Assembly: GCF_016900655.1 (NCBI RefSeq)
Contig: NZ_JACJKH010000013.1
Span: 31,689 to 95,688 of the forward strand
Source of the DNA: Drancourtella massiliensis
GTDB lineage: Bacteria; Bacillota; Clostridia; Lachnospirales; Lachnospiraceae
Direction: 5' to 3'
DNA: 64,000 nt
Numbering within the stretch: position 1 is the first letter of the stretch; each line of letters opens with the position of its first letter. This document shows, piece after piece, positions 9,857 to 18,607 of the stretch. The notes beneath the pieces were generated by a model. The model was not told where the DNA came from. It searched no databases and saw only the letters and a list, made by a program, of their open reading frames with translations. A program made the translations under genes and the position numbers.

Positions 9857-10825
9857 TCATTTCCTATAAGCTAACATCCCTTTAACATTAAAAATGATTC
9901 TTTCTAAAGTAATTTTCTTTCTATTAAACCAAATACTTTTTACATAGTACTTCACTTTACTCCGTTTACTTTTCTTTCTAATGAGTTTCGGTGTGATTTC
10001 ATAGTATTTATCTGTCGTGGTGTCTGGATAAATCAAATACTGCTTTTCGGGTTTGTATTCTTTAATTTTGAATGTCGTTGGACGACACCAATAATGGAGA
10101 TACATATACTCCTGTGTTTCTATCTGACCTTTGTACAGATAATATCTTGTGATCACTCCATTTTTCCAGGTGAAAATCTGAGCTTCGTTCTTCTCTTTAT
10201 CCTCCTCTAACTGCCAGTCTAAATAAAACCCATAATCATATTTTAGAAGATTTGCAAAATCAATTCCCTTATATACAGGAATTTTCAATCCCTCATAGAT
10301 CGTATCCATTCCGGGTTCGTCAAAAGCATATCCTTTATCAGTGGAATAAACCTCTTTATAATTTAGTTTCCCCTCCAAGCATGTTCTGAACCGAGCACAC
10401 ACTTCCGGTGTATTTTTAAAAAGCATCGAATGCCCATTAAATCCGATTTTTTCGTATTTGCTTAATAGTTCATCTGTATAAAATCTACGAATATTTCCCC
10501 AAACCAGATCAACATCGCAATCTCCCCAAAAGTCATAACCTCTTAGTTCATCTGAGAAAATTTCACCATATGCAGGTTTGTAATCACAAAGCTTGTACGG
10601 TCTTTCCAATGAAATAGGAAAATCAAAAATCTTTTGAACTCTTTTTTTCATTTGATCGAAAGTCCAATATTTTACTTTTACATTAGGCGGATAATTATAT
10701 TCCGTATGATCATCGGTAAATATTAACCAATCAATCGTTGGATTACATCCACAACTCATTAGCCAGAATTGAAAACCTTTAGGAAACTTTCCAAAATATG
10801 GTACAACATAGGCTATCGAATACAT
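9857..10825 (-). CDS. Probable glycosyltransferase, DUF6625-like
   Basis: A 322-aa soluble protein starting [32 protein letters not shown] block near residue 105 looks like a GT-A DxD nucleotide-sugar/metal site, and [14 protein letters not shown] follows. It resembles proteins annotated as DUF6625 in Gram-positive capsule loci. Position among sugar-transfer genes supports a glycosyltransferase role; the family assignment comes from memory of the motif pattern and is not verified. It is AT-rich like its neighbours. Confidence 0.65.
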   Translation of the reverse strand: MYSIAYVVPYFGKFPKGFQFWLMSCGCNPTIDWLIFTDDHTEYNYPPNVKVKYWTFDQMKKRVQKIFDFPISLERPYKLCDYKPAYGEIFSDELRGYDFWGDCDVDLVWGNIRRFYTDELLSKYEKIGFNGHSMLFKNTPEVCARFRTCLEGKLNYKEVYSTDKGYAFDEPGMDTIYEGLKIPVYKGIDFANLLKYDYGFYLDWQLEEDKEKNEAQIFTWKNGVITRYYLYKGQIETQEYMYLHYWCRPTTFKIKEYKPEKQYLIYPDTTTDKYYEITPKLIRKKSKRSKVKYYVKSIWFNRKKITLERIIFNVKGMLAYRK

Positions 10826-10865
10826 CCTAATTCCTCCAATTATTATACTTTGATCGAATTATTAG

Positions 10866-11771
10866 TTATCTACATGCTGACTTATAGATAACTGTATCCT
10901 TTTTCCATTTCTGATAAATGATCATGCCCGGTAATGCACATACCGTCACCACTCCCCTAAATTTAGTTTTTTTTATCAATTTTCCAATACTATATCCAGC
11001 AAATTTCCCATAAACAATATATTGAAGTCCTCCTTTAATCCGGTACTTCATTCTTATATCAGGTTTTATAAATTCTTCTGCTCTATGCATACATCCTATC
11101 GGGGACGCAATGTTATGTTTACGACGATTAGTAGTTAATCCATCTTCTATATAGTTACCAACATAAATTGCCTTGTTAACATGAACCATTTTGTATTTAC
11201 GAGCCATACGAATCCATACTAAATCTTCTCCAAGGAATTTTTCTCCTGGATATTCTGGAAATGGAAATTCTTTTAGACAGCGAGTAAAAAAGACTTCTGC
11301 CTTATCAGCATTTGTATCATTCCGGTTGATACGAGCCTCTATATAAGAAATAATTTCTTCATTCTTTTTGAACTTCATACCGTTTATTTGTCCATCCGGA
11401 AAAGATCGAAGAAACGCATATCCACAAAGATTACTTCGATTTTTATATCTCCTGTGAATGTCCAAAATTGAAGCAATTGCATCAGAAGTTAAAAAGTCGT
11501 CAGAGTCAACAATAAATGTCAGTTCATTCTTAATCGTTCTAATCCCTTCATTTAATGCTGTGTGCTTTCCACCATTATTTTTATATATATACCTAATTGG
11601 AAAATCTGATTTAAACTGAAGCTGTTCAATCAAACCTTGCGTATTGTCATTGCTGCCATCATCAACAATAAGCCACTCAAAGTTCTTGCTTGTTTGACAA
11701 CACAGTGAATCATATAATACTTTTATTTTATCTCGCCTATTATAAGTAGGCGTTAAGACAGTCACAACCAT
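10866..11771 (-). CDS. GT2 family glycosyltransferase
   Basis: A 301-aa protein with a typical GT-A N-terminus: VVTVLTPTYNRRDKIKVLYD, then WLIVDDGSNDNT near residue 35 and the FIVDSDDFLTSDAI DxD block near residue 88. GEKFLGEDLVWIRMA near residue 175 fits the acceptor-side ED motif of GT2 enzymes. It should add one sugar to the repeat unit. This is the last AT-rich gene before the composition break; the next gene upstream, 36 bp away, has the higher GC of the conserved half. Confidence 0.88.
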   Translation of the reverse strand: MVVTVLTPTYNRRDKIKVLYDSLCCQTSKNFEWLIVDDGSNDNTQGLIEQLQFKSDFPIRYIYKNNGGKHTALNEGIRTIKNELTFIVDSDDFLTSDAIASILDIHRRYKNRSNLCGYAFLRSFPDGQINGMKFKKNEEIISYIEARINRNDTNADKAEVFFTRCLKEFPFPEYPGEKFLGEDLVWIRMARKYKMVHVNKAIYVGNYIEDGLTTNRRKHNIASPIGCMHRAEEFIKPDIRMKYRIKGGLQYIVYGKFAGYSIGKLIKKTKFRGVVTVCALPGMIIYQKWKKDTVIYKSACR

Positions 11772-11807
11772 GAATTATCTCCATACAAATTCCTTAAATA
11801 AGACCTT

Positions 11808-14231
11808 TTACCCCTTCATCTGACTCGCAATATCCGCATCCACAATCTCTTCACCCGTTCTGCCTTTAAGCTGCTCTTTCGAAGCTTCACTCAGTCCATC
11901 ATTAACCACCGCATTAAAGTCACATGTGCTACAGCGATCCAACTGTTCTTTTGTTACCCTGCCATCCCGGTAATCTCGGCAGATCTTATTCTCGTACATG
12001 GAGTATGGCTTTTTCGTAAACAATGCTTTCACCTTATGCCGAAGCACCCACCAGGCCGGTACCCAGATATACTTGTGCATGGCCGGGCTCACGCTTCCGA
12101 TCATCCAGCAGTTCCGATCACAGCAGCGTACCTTTTTCCGGACTTTCTCAGCTTCAGGGCTGTTCCACAGTTCGTCCCAGGTTTGCTTATTCAAATTTCC
12201 CATTACTTCTTTATCCTTGGTCCCGTTACACGGCATCACATCTCCATACGGATCGATAAAGAAGGTATCAAAACTCATATCACATGGAAGCAGCCGTTTC
12301 TGTCCGTAAATGTAATTAATCAGCCCGTGGTTGAAATACGCACGGAACCACTTTTTCGGACTGTTGCTTCTGAGCAGTTCATTAACCAGTTTTTCGAAGT
12401 TCTTTGCAACCATCGGACGGTTATGAATGATATTCTTGGCTTCTACAAAATAAAAGCTGTTATGCAGGGATGCTGTGGCAAATTCCATTCCCATCTTGTC
12501 CGAAATCCGATATAACGGAACCAGATCCTTTGCATTTTTATCCTGAACCGTCATCCCAAAACCTACGTCTTTCATGCCCATCTTCCTGAGGGTTTTTAAG
12601 GTCTGATATCCTCTTTGATATCCGTCCTGCAGACCGCGAATTTCATTATTGGTCTGTTCCAGCCCCTCAATAGAAATCCGGATGCCAATCTGCGGGAATT
12701 CTTTACACAGATCTACGATCCGGTCTGTAAAAAATCCATTGGTCGAAATCACGATCCGGTCACTTTTCTTATAAAGCTCCCGGACGATTTCCTTCAAATC
12801 TGTACGGATAAACGGCTCTCCTCCGGTAATGTTTGTAAAATACATTTTTGGAAGTTTCCTGATAGTTTCAATGGAAATCTCCTCTTCCGGTTTTGACGGG
12901 GCTTTATATCGGTTGCACATGGAACAGCGCGCATTACATCGATAGGTAACGATGACGGTTCCGTTCAATTTTTTCTCATTGTTCTTTTTCTTCGTCATAC
13001 TTTTTCCAGCGGCTCCTTCTACTGATTTCTTTCCTCTGTAAATCTGCATCAGTTTTTTTGCATAGGTTTCTACATCATCAAAACGGATCTCTTTGCAATT
13101 CTGTCTGTACGTTTCCAACAGTTCCGGATTCATCCAGAGTTTCTGAATCTTTCTCTTTAGCTCTTCCGCATTCCCACTCTCAAACAGTTCTCCTGTCTTT
13201 CCAGCATCAATCAGTTCCGGTATTCCGCCAATCTCTGCTCCCAGAACAGGAGTCCCATACATTTGAGATTCCATAACCGAGAACGGGCAGTTTTCATACC
13301 ATTCTGACGGATATACCGAAAATCTTGCCTCCCGTATCAGAGTTTCCAGCTCTACCCCACTTTGAAATCCTGCATTTCTGATATTAGAGATCTGGTTCAC
13401 CTGCTCTTCCAACGGTCCTGTTCCCGCAAAGACAAACGGGATCTCCGGCAGCTCCCGGCAGACCTGAAGGAGTGTCCGGATTCCTTTCTCTTCGGAATAT
13501 CTTCCAAAATACAGCACATAGTCTTTTTTCTTTGTATCTTTCCATTCCACCTGATCTACAAAGTTATGAAGCGCCACTGTTTTTCCTGCAAATACCGGGT
13601 TGGTATCCATCTTTTCTTTCAGGAACCGGCTGCAGCAGATGATCCGGTCGATATATCTGTACGCCTGAATTCCATTCCAGAACATTGCTTCCATCATACC
13701 AACAGCCGATTTCGCGGCCGACCCGTGGATACATTTTCCTTTCACACAATTCAGAAAATGTCCTCCCAGGCATTTTTCGCAGTTTTCATGCCGGTCAGGA
13801 TTATGCAACATATGATTGGGGCAAATCAGCTGATAATCATGTGCCGTATAAATAATCCTGCATGGCCGCTTTTTCTCTTTTCTCCACTTCACAATCTCCA
13901 GGATAATAGACGGTGTCAGCTGATAATTAAAGTTGTTGATGTGGCATACATCCGGCTGAAAATCCTCCAGCACAAGCCGTAGCTTTCTTCTCGCCTCCAC
14001 ACTGTAGACGGTCTTGACCGGATAGGTCAGTTTCGACAGCTTGCTGCCGCCATGGAAATCCATATCCGATGTATAAGCATTCACACGGTTCCCCACACAG
14101 CGGCCCTCATGCTCCATGCCGAAAAACTGAACCTCATGTCCCTGCTTTTCCAGATATTCGCCAAGTTTAAAAATATACGTCTCGGATCCTCCGTTTGGAT
14201 AGAGGAACTTATTAATCATCAGTATCTTCAT
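11808..14231 (-). CDS. Fusion protein: GT4 glycosyltransferase + radical SAM/SPASM domain
   Basis: A single 807-aa frame. Residues 1-400 are a complete GT4 enzyme: KFLYPNGGSETYIF at the N-terminus, a Cys-rich acceptor insert (CPNH..CEKCLGG), YFGRYSEEKGI, and the E-x7-E region near ENCPFSVMESQMYGTPV. Residues 412-807 are a radical SAM enzyme with CNARCSMC (Cys 432, 436, 439), NITGGEP and a C-terminal cysteine-rich SPASM-like part. An internal ATG at 12998 (residue 412), 14 nt after AAGGAG, may mark the ancestral start of a separate gene. The start overlaps the upstream acyltransferase stop as ATGA. The substrate of the radical SAM half is unknown: peptide or sugar modification are both possible. 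Confidence 0.85.
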   Translation of the reverse strand: MKILMINKFLYPNGGSETYIFKLGEYLEKQGHEVQFFGMEHEGRCVGNRVNAYTSDMDFHGGSKLSKLTYPVKTVYSVEARRKLRLVLEDFQPDVCHINNFNYQLTPSIILEIVKWRKEKKRPCRIIYTAHDYQLICPNHMLHNPDRHENCEKCLGGHFLNCVKGKCIHGSAAKSAVGMMEAMFWNGIQAYRYIDRIICCSRFLKEKMDTNPVFAGKTVALHNFVDQVEWKDTKKKDYVLYFGRYSEEKGIRTLLQVCRELPEIPFVFAGTGPLEEQVNQISNIRNAGFQSGVELETLIREARFSVYPSEWYENCPFSVMESQMYGTPVLGAEIGGIPELIDAGKTGELFESGNAEELKRKIQKLWMNPELLETYRQNCKEIRFDDVETYAKKLMQIYRGKKSVEGAAGKSMTKKKNNEKKLNGTVIVTYRCNARCSMCNRYKAPSKPEEEISIETIRKLPKMYFTNITGGEPFIRTDLKEIVRELYKKSDRIVISTNGFFTDRIVDLCKEFPQIGIRISIEGLEQTNNEIRGLQDGYQRGYQTLKTLRKMGMKDVGFGMTVQDKNAKDLVPLYRISDKMGMEFATASLHNSFYFVEAKNIIHNRPMVAKNFEKLVNELLRSNSPKKWFRAYFNHGLINYIYGQKRLLPCDMSFDTFFIDPYGDVMPCNGTKDKEVMGNLNKQTWDELWNSPEAEKVRKKVRCCDRNCWMIGSVSPAMHKYIWVPAWWVLRHKVKALFTKKPYSMYENKICRDYRDGRVTKEQLDRCSTCDFNAVVNDGLSEASKEQLKGRTGEEIVDADIASQMKG

Positions 14232-15235
14232 CTTCCGATTTTCCTTCCTGTAGTGCTGCGTCCTGCCAGTTTTCCTTCCACTCGTTCAATCACACATTTC
14301 ATTACAAATGAAAATATTACAGTTCCAACAAAAACAAGAACCACTGTTACGATATATTGAATCCACCCGTCTCCGAGCACTGTATGAAGCCCTGTTTTCT
14401 CGACGACTCGAAACATAAGCATGTGGGACAAGTAAATCTCCATGCTGATACCGCTTATAAATTTTGTCACTTTATTCTGAAGCACCCCTTTTGATGCAAG
14501 TGTCGCATACATCAAAAGCAGCACCGAAACAAGAAGCAGCGTAATCGTATTTCCACCAATGGTATAGTACAAAATAACCGTCAGCCAGACTCCGGCCAAC
14601 ACTGCAAACTTATTTATTTTTGAAATCTCGTCCCGGTAAAGATAGAGCAAGCCACCAGCCAGGAAGAAGCAGGCACTGTAAAGAATATTTCTCCTGTCTA
14701 TTTCAAAATAGTTTGCGCACACGAAGTTATAAATCAGGCTGATGAGAAAGGAAAACCAGGCCCGTTTTTTCGTTTCAATCAGGAAACAGAAAAATGGAAA
14801 ACACAGATAAAATACAAACACCAGTCCCAGGAACCATCCAACACCAATGACTTCTATATCACCTGCATTTGGTAAAAAGCCAAACAATAATGTCAAATCC
14901 GCAAACGCTTGAGCGAATGAATCTACAGATGGCGACATCAGGAGATCGATAATCACCAGAATACCAAAGAATGGCAAGGTCTTTAGAAATCTTCTTTTAT
15001 AGAATTCAGATATAGAGATTTCATTATTTAGTACTTTTTCATAGTATCCACAGCACATACCAAAAGCAGAAATCACCATGAAAAGAAATACGAAATTTGT
15101 AAATTCCGGTATCATCCTCTCATAGAGATACCCCGAGATTTTATAGCTTGTGTTTGCCTGTATATGCATCATCACAATGCCAAGTGCTGCTATTGTCCTT
15201 AGTCCATCAATTGCTCCGTAATGTTTCTTTCCCAT
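14228..15235 (-). CDS. Membrane O-acyltransferase (acyltransferase 3 family)
   Basis: A 335-aa protein with about ten transmembrane helices and the signature AIDGLRTIAALGIVMMHIQ at its N-terminus. FISGISMEIYLSHMLMFRVV near the C-terminus is the family's second conserved block. AAGGA lies 6 nt before ATG 15235, making this a better start than the ATG at 15241. It overlaps the GT4-radical SAM gene by 4 bp and lies in the GC-richer, conserved half of the locus. Likely role: acylation of EPS sugars. Confidence 0.85.
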   Translation of the reverse strand: MGKKHYGAIDGLRTIAALGIVMMHIQANTSYKISGYLYERMIPEFTNFVFLFMVISAFGMCCGYYEKVLNNEISISEFYKRRFLKTLPFFGILVIIDLLMSPSVDSFAQAFADLTLLFGFLPNAGDIEVIGVGWFLGLVFVFYLCFPFFCFLIETKKRAWFSFLISLIYNFVCANYFEIDRRNILYSACFFLAGGLLYLYRDEISKINKFAVLAGVWLTVILYYTIGGNTITLLLVSVLLLMYATLASKGVLQNKVTKFISGISMEIYLSHMLMFRVVEKTGLHTVLGDGWIQYIVTVVLVFVGTVIFSFVMKCVIERVEGKLAGRSTTGRKIGR

Positions 15236-15249
15236 TTTCATTCCTTTTT

Positions 15250-16377
15250 CTATTTGTTATACAGTCTCGCCGTCTCCTTCGCAACTTCATCCCAGTCATA
15301 TTTCCCGCAGATGAACTCCGTTGCATCCTTTTTATACCCCTGCACCAGCTCTTCCCGATCGCAGGCGGTCTGTAGCTTCTCTCTCAGATCTTCCACATTA
15401 CCCTGTAGGAATACCATCGCCTTGTCTTCCACGACTTCGGTGCATTCTGCAATGTCTGACACCAGACAGCAGTTTCCATAACTCATGGCTTCCAACAGGC
15501 TCAGCGGCATTCCCTCCAGATCCGAAGGGAGGGTATACAAGTAAGCATTGCTGTACAATTCTTCCAGCATCTGTCCTCGAACAAATCCGGTAAACAGAAT
15601 CCGGTCATCTCCTGCTGCCAGTGCCTTTAGTTCTTTGACAAACTGGTCAGTATCAGATGTGCCTCCCGCTATAACCAGTTTTTTGTCTGTCTGCACCTGA
15701 CGATATGCCTGGATCAGATATTTGAGCCCTTTTTCCGGTACCAGCCTTGCCAGAAACAGAATGTAGCCATCCTTTTCCAGACCAAACTTTTTTTGAATCA
15801 GATCCGCTTCACGAAGTTTCGTCCGATTAACACCATTTGGTATAAATCTTGTCTTCCGTCCGTAGGTTTTCATAAAGTAGTCCTGTACTCCTTTGCTCAG
15901 CACAATCACTTCATCTGCAAAACGGACAGCGCATTTTTCTCCCAGCATGATATAGGTGCTGGCAAGCTTGCCCCATTTGGCTCTTTGATGATCCAGACCG
16001 TGAATCGTCGCAATGCATCGTTTTCCCATTAATTTTGGCAGCCACAGCATGGCGCACGGACCTTCCGCATGGAAATGCACCACATCATACGGCCCGAAGG
16101 CTGCACGAATTGCTGCCACGGTGGAGGCACTCATCGCTGCCAGTCCCCGCTTATCAATCGTAGGAACATTCACGATCCGCACCCCTTTGTATGTTGTTAA
16201 TCCTTTTTTTCCGCCCTGCTTTCCACTTCGGTTATAGCAGGTTACCTGATGCCCCATTTTTGCCATTCGGGTGCTCAGTTCTTCCACTACTACTTCCACG
16301 CCACCCTGTCCCAGAGCCGGCATACATTTCATACCAAGGAAAGCAATGCGCAGTTGATTTTGTTTCTTTTCTCCCAT
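15250..16377 (-). CDS. GT4 family glycosyltransferase
   Basis: A 375-aa GT-B enzyme. The N-terminal domain has GMKCMPALGQGGVEVVVEEL (the glycine-rich loop of GT4 enzymes), and the C-terminal domain has LFLARLVPEKGLKYLIQAY and PSDLEGMPLSLLEAMSYG, with the E-x7-E pattern. The start at 16377 overlaps the WbaP stop by one base (TGATG) and has GAAGGA 8 nt upstream. Directly following the initiating sugar transferase, it is probably the second-sugar transferase, conserved among related loci. Confidence 0.88.
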   Translation of the reverse strand: MGEKKQNQLRIAFLGMKCMPALGQGGVEVVVEELSTRMAKMGHQVTCYNRSGKQGGKKGLTTYKGVRIVNVPTIDKRGLAAMSASTVAAIRAAFGPYDVVHFHAEGPCAMLWLPKLMGKRCIATIHGLDHQRAKWGKLASTYIMLGEKCAVRFADEVIVLSKGVQDYFMKTYGRKTRFIPNGVNRTKLREADLIQKKFGLEKDGYILFLARLVPEKGLKYLIQAYRQVQTDKKLVIAGGTSDTDQFVKELKALAAGDDRILFTGFVRGQMLEELYSNAYLYTLPSDLEGMPLSLLEAMSYGNCCLVSDIAECTEVVEDKAMVFLQGNVEDLREKLQTACDREELVQGYKKDATEFICGKYDWDEVAKETARLYNK

Positions 16378-17828
16378 CACATCGATCCTTCTTTTTTAAC
16401 CACTGCAAGTACTGTCTTCAGCAGAATCCGAAAGTCCATCCCCACACTCCAGTCTGTAATGTATTCCGTATCCAGCTTGACCACTTCCTCAAAATCCGTG
16501 ATCTCGCTTCTTCCGCTTACCTGCCACATTCCGGTAATCCCCGGTTTGATAGCAAGTCTTGCACGATGGTGCAGTTCATATTTTTCCCACTCGTCCAGTG
16601 TCGGAGGTCTTGTCCCTACCAAAGACATATCCCCTTTCAGTACATTGAAAAACTGCGGAAATTCATCGATTGAGGTCACCCGGATCAGATTTCCGATCCC
16701 GGTCTTCTTCCTGCCGTCCGGCAGAATCTTATTTCCAATCACACGGGTATCAAAATCCAGCTTGAACATCATGCCGTCTTTCACCCGGTTTTCTTTCATC
16801 AATTCTTTCTTCCGTTCCTCTGCATCCAGATACATGCTTCGGAACTTATACATTTTAAATTTCTTTCCATTTTTTCCCACCCTTACCTGTGAGAAAAAAA
16901 TCGGCCCCGGCGACTGAATATAAATAGCCGGTGCAATAAAAACAAATAAGATTCCTGTCAGAATGCAACCCACCAGTCCGCCTGCAATATCCAGGCATCG
17001 TTTTAGAAATGCCTGCTTGTCTGTTGTATAATTGATGCTGGTAGTCAGTACCAAGTAATTTCCGATTTTCTCCACCAGCGGTTTCTTTCCCACCTTGTTG
17101 GTAGCCTGAGAAATATTAAAATGTACAGTAACTCCTGTCTCCACCAGCTTGTTTATCAGGCTTTGAGGAAGCGTTTCGTTATCTCCTGGAATTAGGAGCA
17201 CCTCATCAATCCATTCCCGGCAGACATATTCCGGCGCGGTATCAACATTTGCCACCACCGGCAGTCCCCCGATATCTTCTCCTATGATATTCCGGTCTGC
17301 AATCACCAGTCCGGCCAGATTATACATTTCGTAATTATTATGCTTAATGCTCAGGACCACATCCAAAGCCGCCCGGTCGGTTGTCACGATCAGTAGTGAT
17401 CGATCGCCTCCGGTTCGCATTTTTTTCCGAAGCATCCGCTTCCAAAGGAGTCGCACTCCATAGGTGAGAAACAGATAAATCACCCCAGTCAGATATAGAA
17501 CGATTCTGGAATAATTCTCTGCTTCCTGAATGGTAAACAGGTACAGGGTTGCAAACAGCAGTACCAGCACAACGTGTTTCAGAGTAACGGCAAACTCGAT
17601 ATAATATCCTCTTTTCAATACATTTTTCAATGTCTCAAAGAAAAACATCACCATCACATCTGCCAGTTCCAGAAAGATCGCCATATTGAGATATAACTGG
17701 TTTTCATATGGACTGCCTGCCTGATGCCTAAACAGGTAGGCCATCATGAAAGCAGCCTGTAAGCAAATCAGATCCAGCACCAGAAAATCCCAGTGTTTTA
17801 ACCATCCTTTTGAACTCTTTTTATACAT
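16377..17828 (-). CDS. Undecaprenyl-phosphate sugar phosphotransferase (WbaP/CpsE-type initiating enzyme)
   Basis: A 483-aa protein with four N-terminal transmembrane segments (to about residue 130), a CoA-binding/Rossmann-like middle region, a fifth membrane segment near 290, and a C-terminal bacterial sugar transferase domain. Key blocks are FKMYKFRSMY, RVTSIDEFPQFFNVLKGDMS, LVGTRPP and KPGITGMWQVSGRS. The enzyme moves a sugar-1-phosphate onto undecaprenyl phosphate at the inner membrane face, starting repeat-unit synthesis. The donor (galactose, glucose or other) is not determinable. It lies downstream of the kinase/phosphatase pair that usually controls such enzymes. Confidence 0.93.
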   Translation of the reverse strand: MYKKSSKGWLKHWDFLVLDLICLQAAFMMAYLFRHQAGSPYENQLYLNMAIFLELADVMVMFFFETLKNVLKRGYYIEFAVTLKHVVLVLLFATLYLFTIQEAENYSRIVLYLTGVIYLFLTYGVRLLWKRMLRKKMRTGGDRSLLIVTTDRAALDVVLSIKHNNYEMYNLAGLVIADRNIIGEDIGGLPVVANVDTAPEYVCREWIDEVLLIPGDNETLPQSLINKLVETGVTVHFNISQATNKVGKKPLVEKIGNYLVLTTSINYTTDKQAFLKRCLDIAGGLVGCILTGILFVFIAPAIYIQSPGPIFFSQVRVGKNGKKFKMYKFRSMYLDAEERKKELMKENRVKDGMMFKLDFDTRVIGNKILPDGRKKTGIGNLIRVTSIDEFPQFFNVLKGDMSLVGTRPPTLDEWEKYELHHRARLAIKPGITGMWQVSGRSEITDFEEVVKLDTEYITDWSVGMDFRILLKTVLAVVKKEGSM

Positions 17829-17872
17829 TCGTTCTGTACCTTCCTCTTTTCCTGTATCCTCTCGTCCTTATC

Positions 17873-18607
17873 CTAACGAAACCGAATCACATCGTTTCCT
17901 TCCAATATTCTTTTGGGGTTTTCCCTTAATAGCAATTCCGGACATGCACTTCCGTACCGTCTCGCCAGTAGATCTCTTAATGGTGCCAGACTCAACGTTC
18001 GGACATCTACCCGGTGGGCGTCGGTTGCTGCAAGCGATACCAATTGTCTGTCCAACATGTAGTCTGCTACATCCGCTGCTCCTTCTCCAAACCGCCCGAA
18101 GATGCTTCCTTTGTCCAACTGCAGTACCGCTCCCATCCTTGCCCATTCTTTTACGTGAGCAGGTACCCGCTGTACGCAGCGATATCGTTCTGGATGTGCT
18201 AGAATCGGAATATACCCGGCATCCAGAAGATAGATCAGCATCCGGTAAATCTGCCATGCCGGAGCATCCAGCCGGACTTCCACCAATACATAACGGGTCC
18301 CGTTGATCGTCAGCAGTTCTCCCCGTTTCAACTTTCTTACCAGTTCCGCTCCGTCCAGAATCTCCATTCCTTCTACCAACCGTAATGGGATCCGTTCTTT
18401 TTCCAGAAGCTCCCGGAACTGCTCCAGCCTTCTGCGGTATACACGAACCATGTCCGCTGAATTTCTTCCCGGCAGATTTGCATGACAGGTAGCTGCCACA
18501 GTCTCAATACCGGATTCGACTGCTGTCTGCGCCATTTCGACTGCCTCTTCCCAGGACCTGGCTCCATCATCCAGCCCCGGGAGCAGATGGGCATGCAGAT
18601 CAATCAT
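17873..18607 (-). CDS. Tyrosine-protein phosphatase, CpsB/CapC type (PHP domain)
   Basis: A 244-aa PHP-superfamily protein. It begins MIDLHAHLLPGLDDGARSWE, the metal-binding HxH and GxDDGA signature of CpsB/CapC/YwqE phosphatases. Further metal ligands appear in AATCHANLPG, ILAHPERYRC and AATDAHRVDVR. It should dephosphorylate the tyrosine tails of the two BY-kinases encoded directly upstream. Its ATG overlaps the stop of the second kinase gene as ATGA, so the two are translationally coupled. AATCHANLPG, where many relatives have TPH, is slightly unusual. Confidence 0.92.
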   Translation of the reverse strand: MIDLHAHLLPGLDDGARSWEEAVEMAQTAVESGIETVAATCHANLPGRNSADMVRVYRRRLEQFRELLEKERIPLRLVEGMEILDGAELVRKLKRGELLTINGTRYVLVEVRLDAPAWQIYRMLIYLLDAGYIPILAHPERYRCVQRVPAHVKEWARMGAVLQLDKGSIFGRFGEGAADVADYMLDRQLVSLAATDAHRVDVRTLSLAPLRDLLARRYGSACPELLLRENPKRILEGNDVIRFR

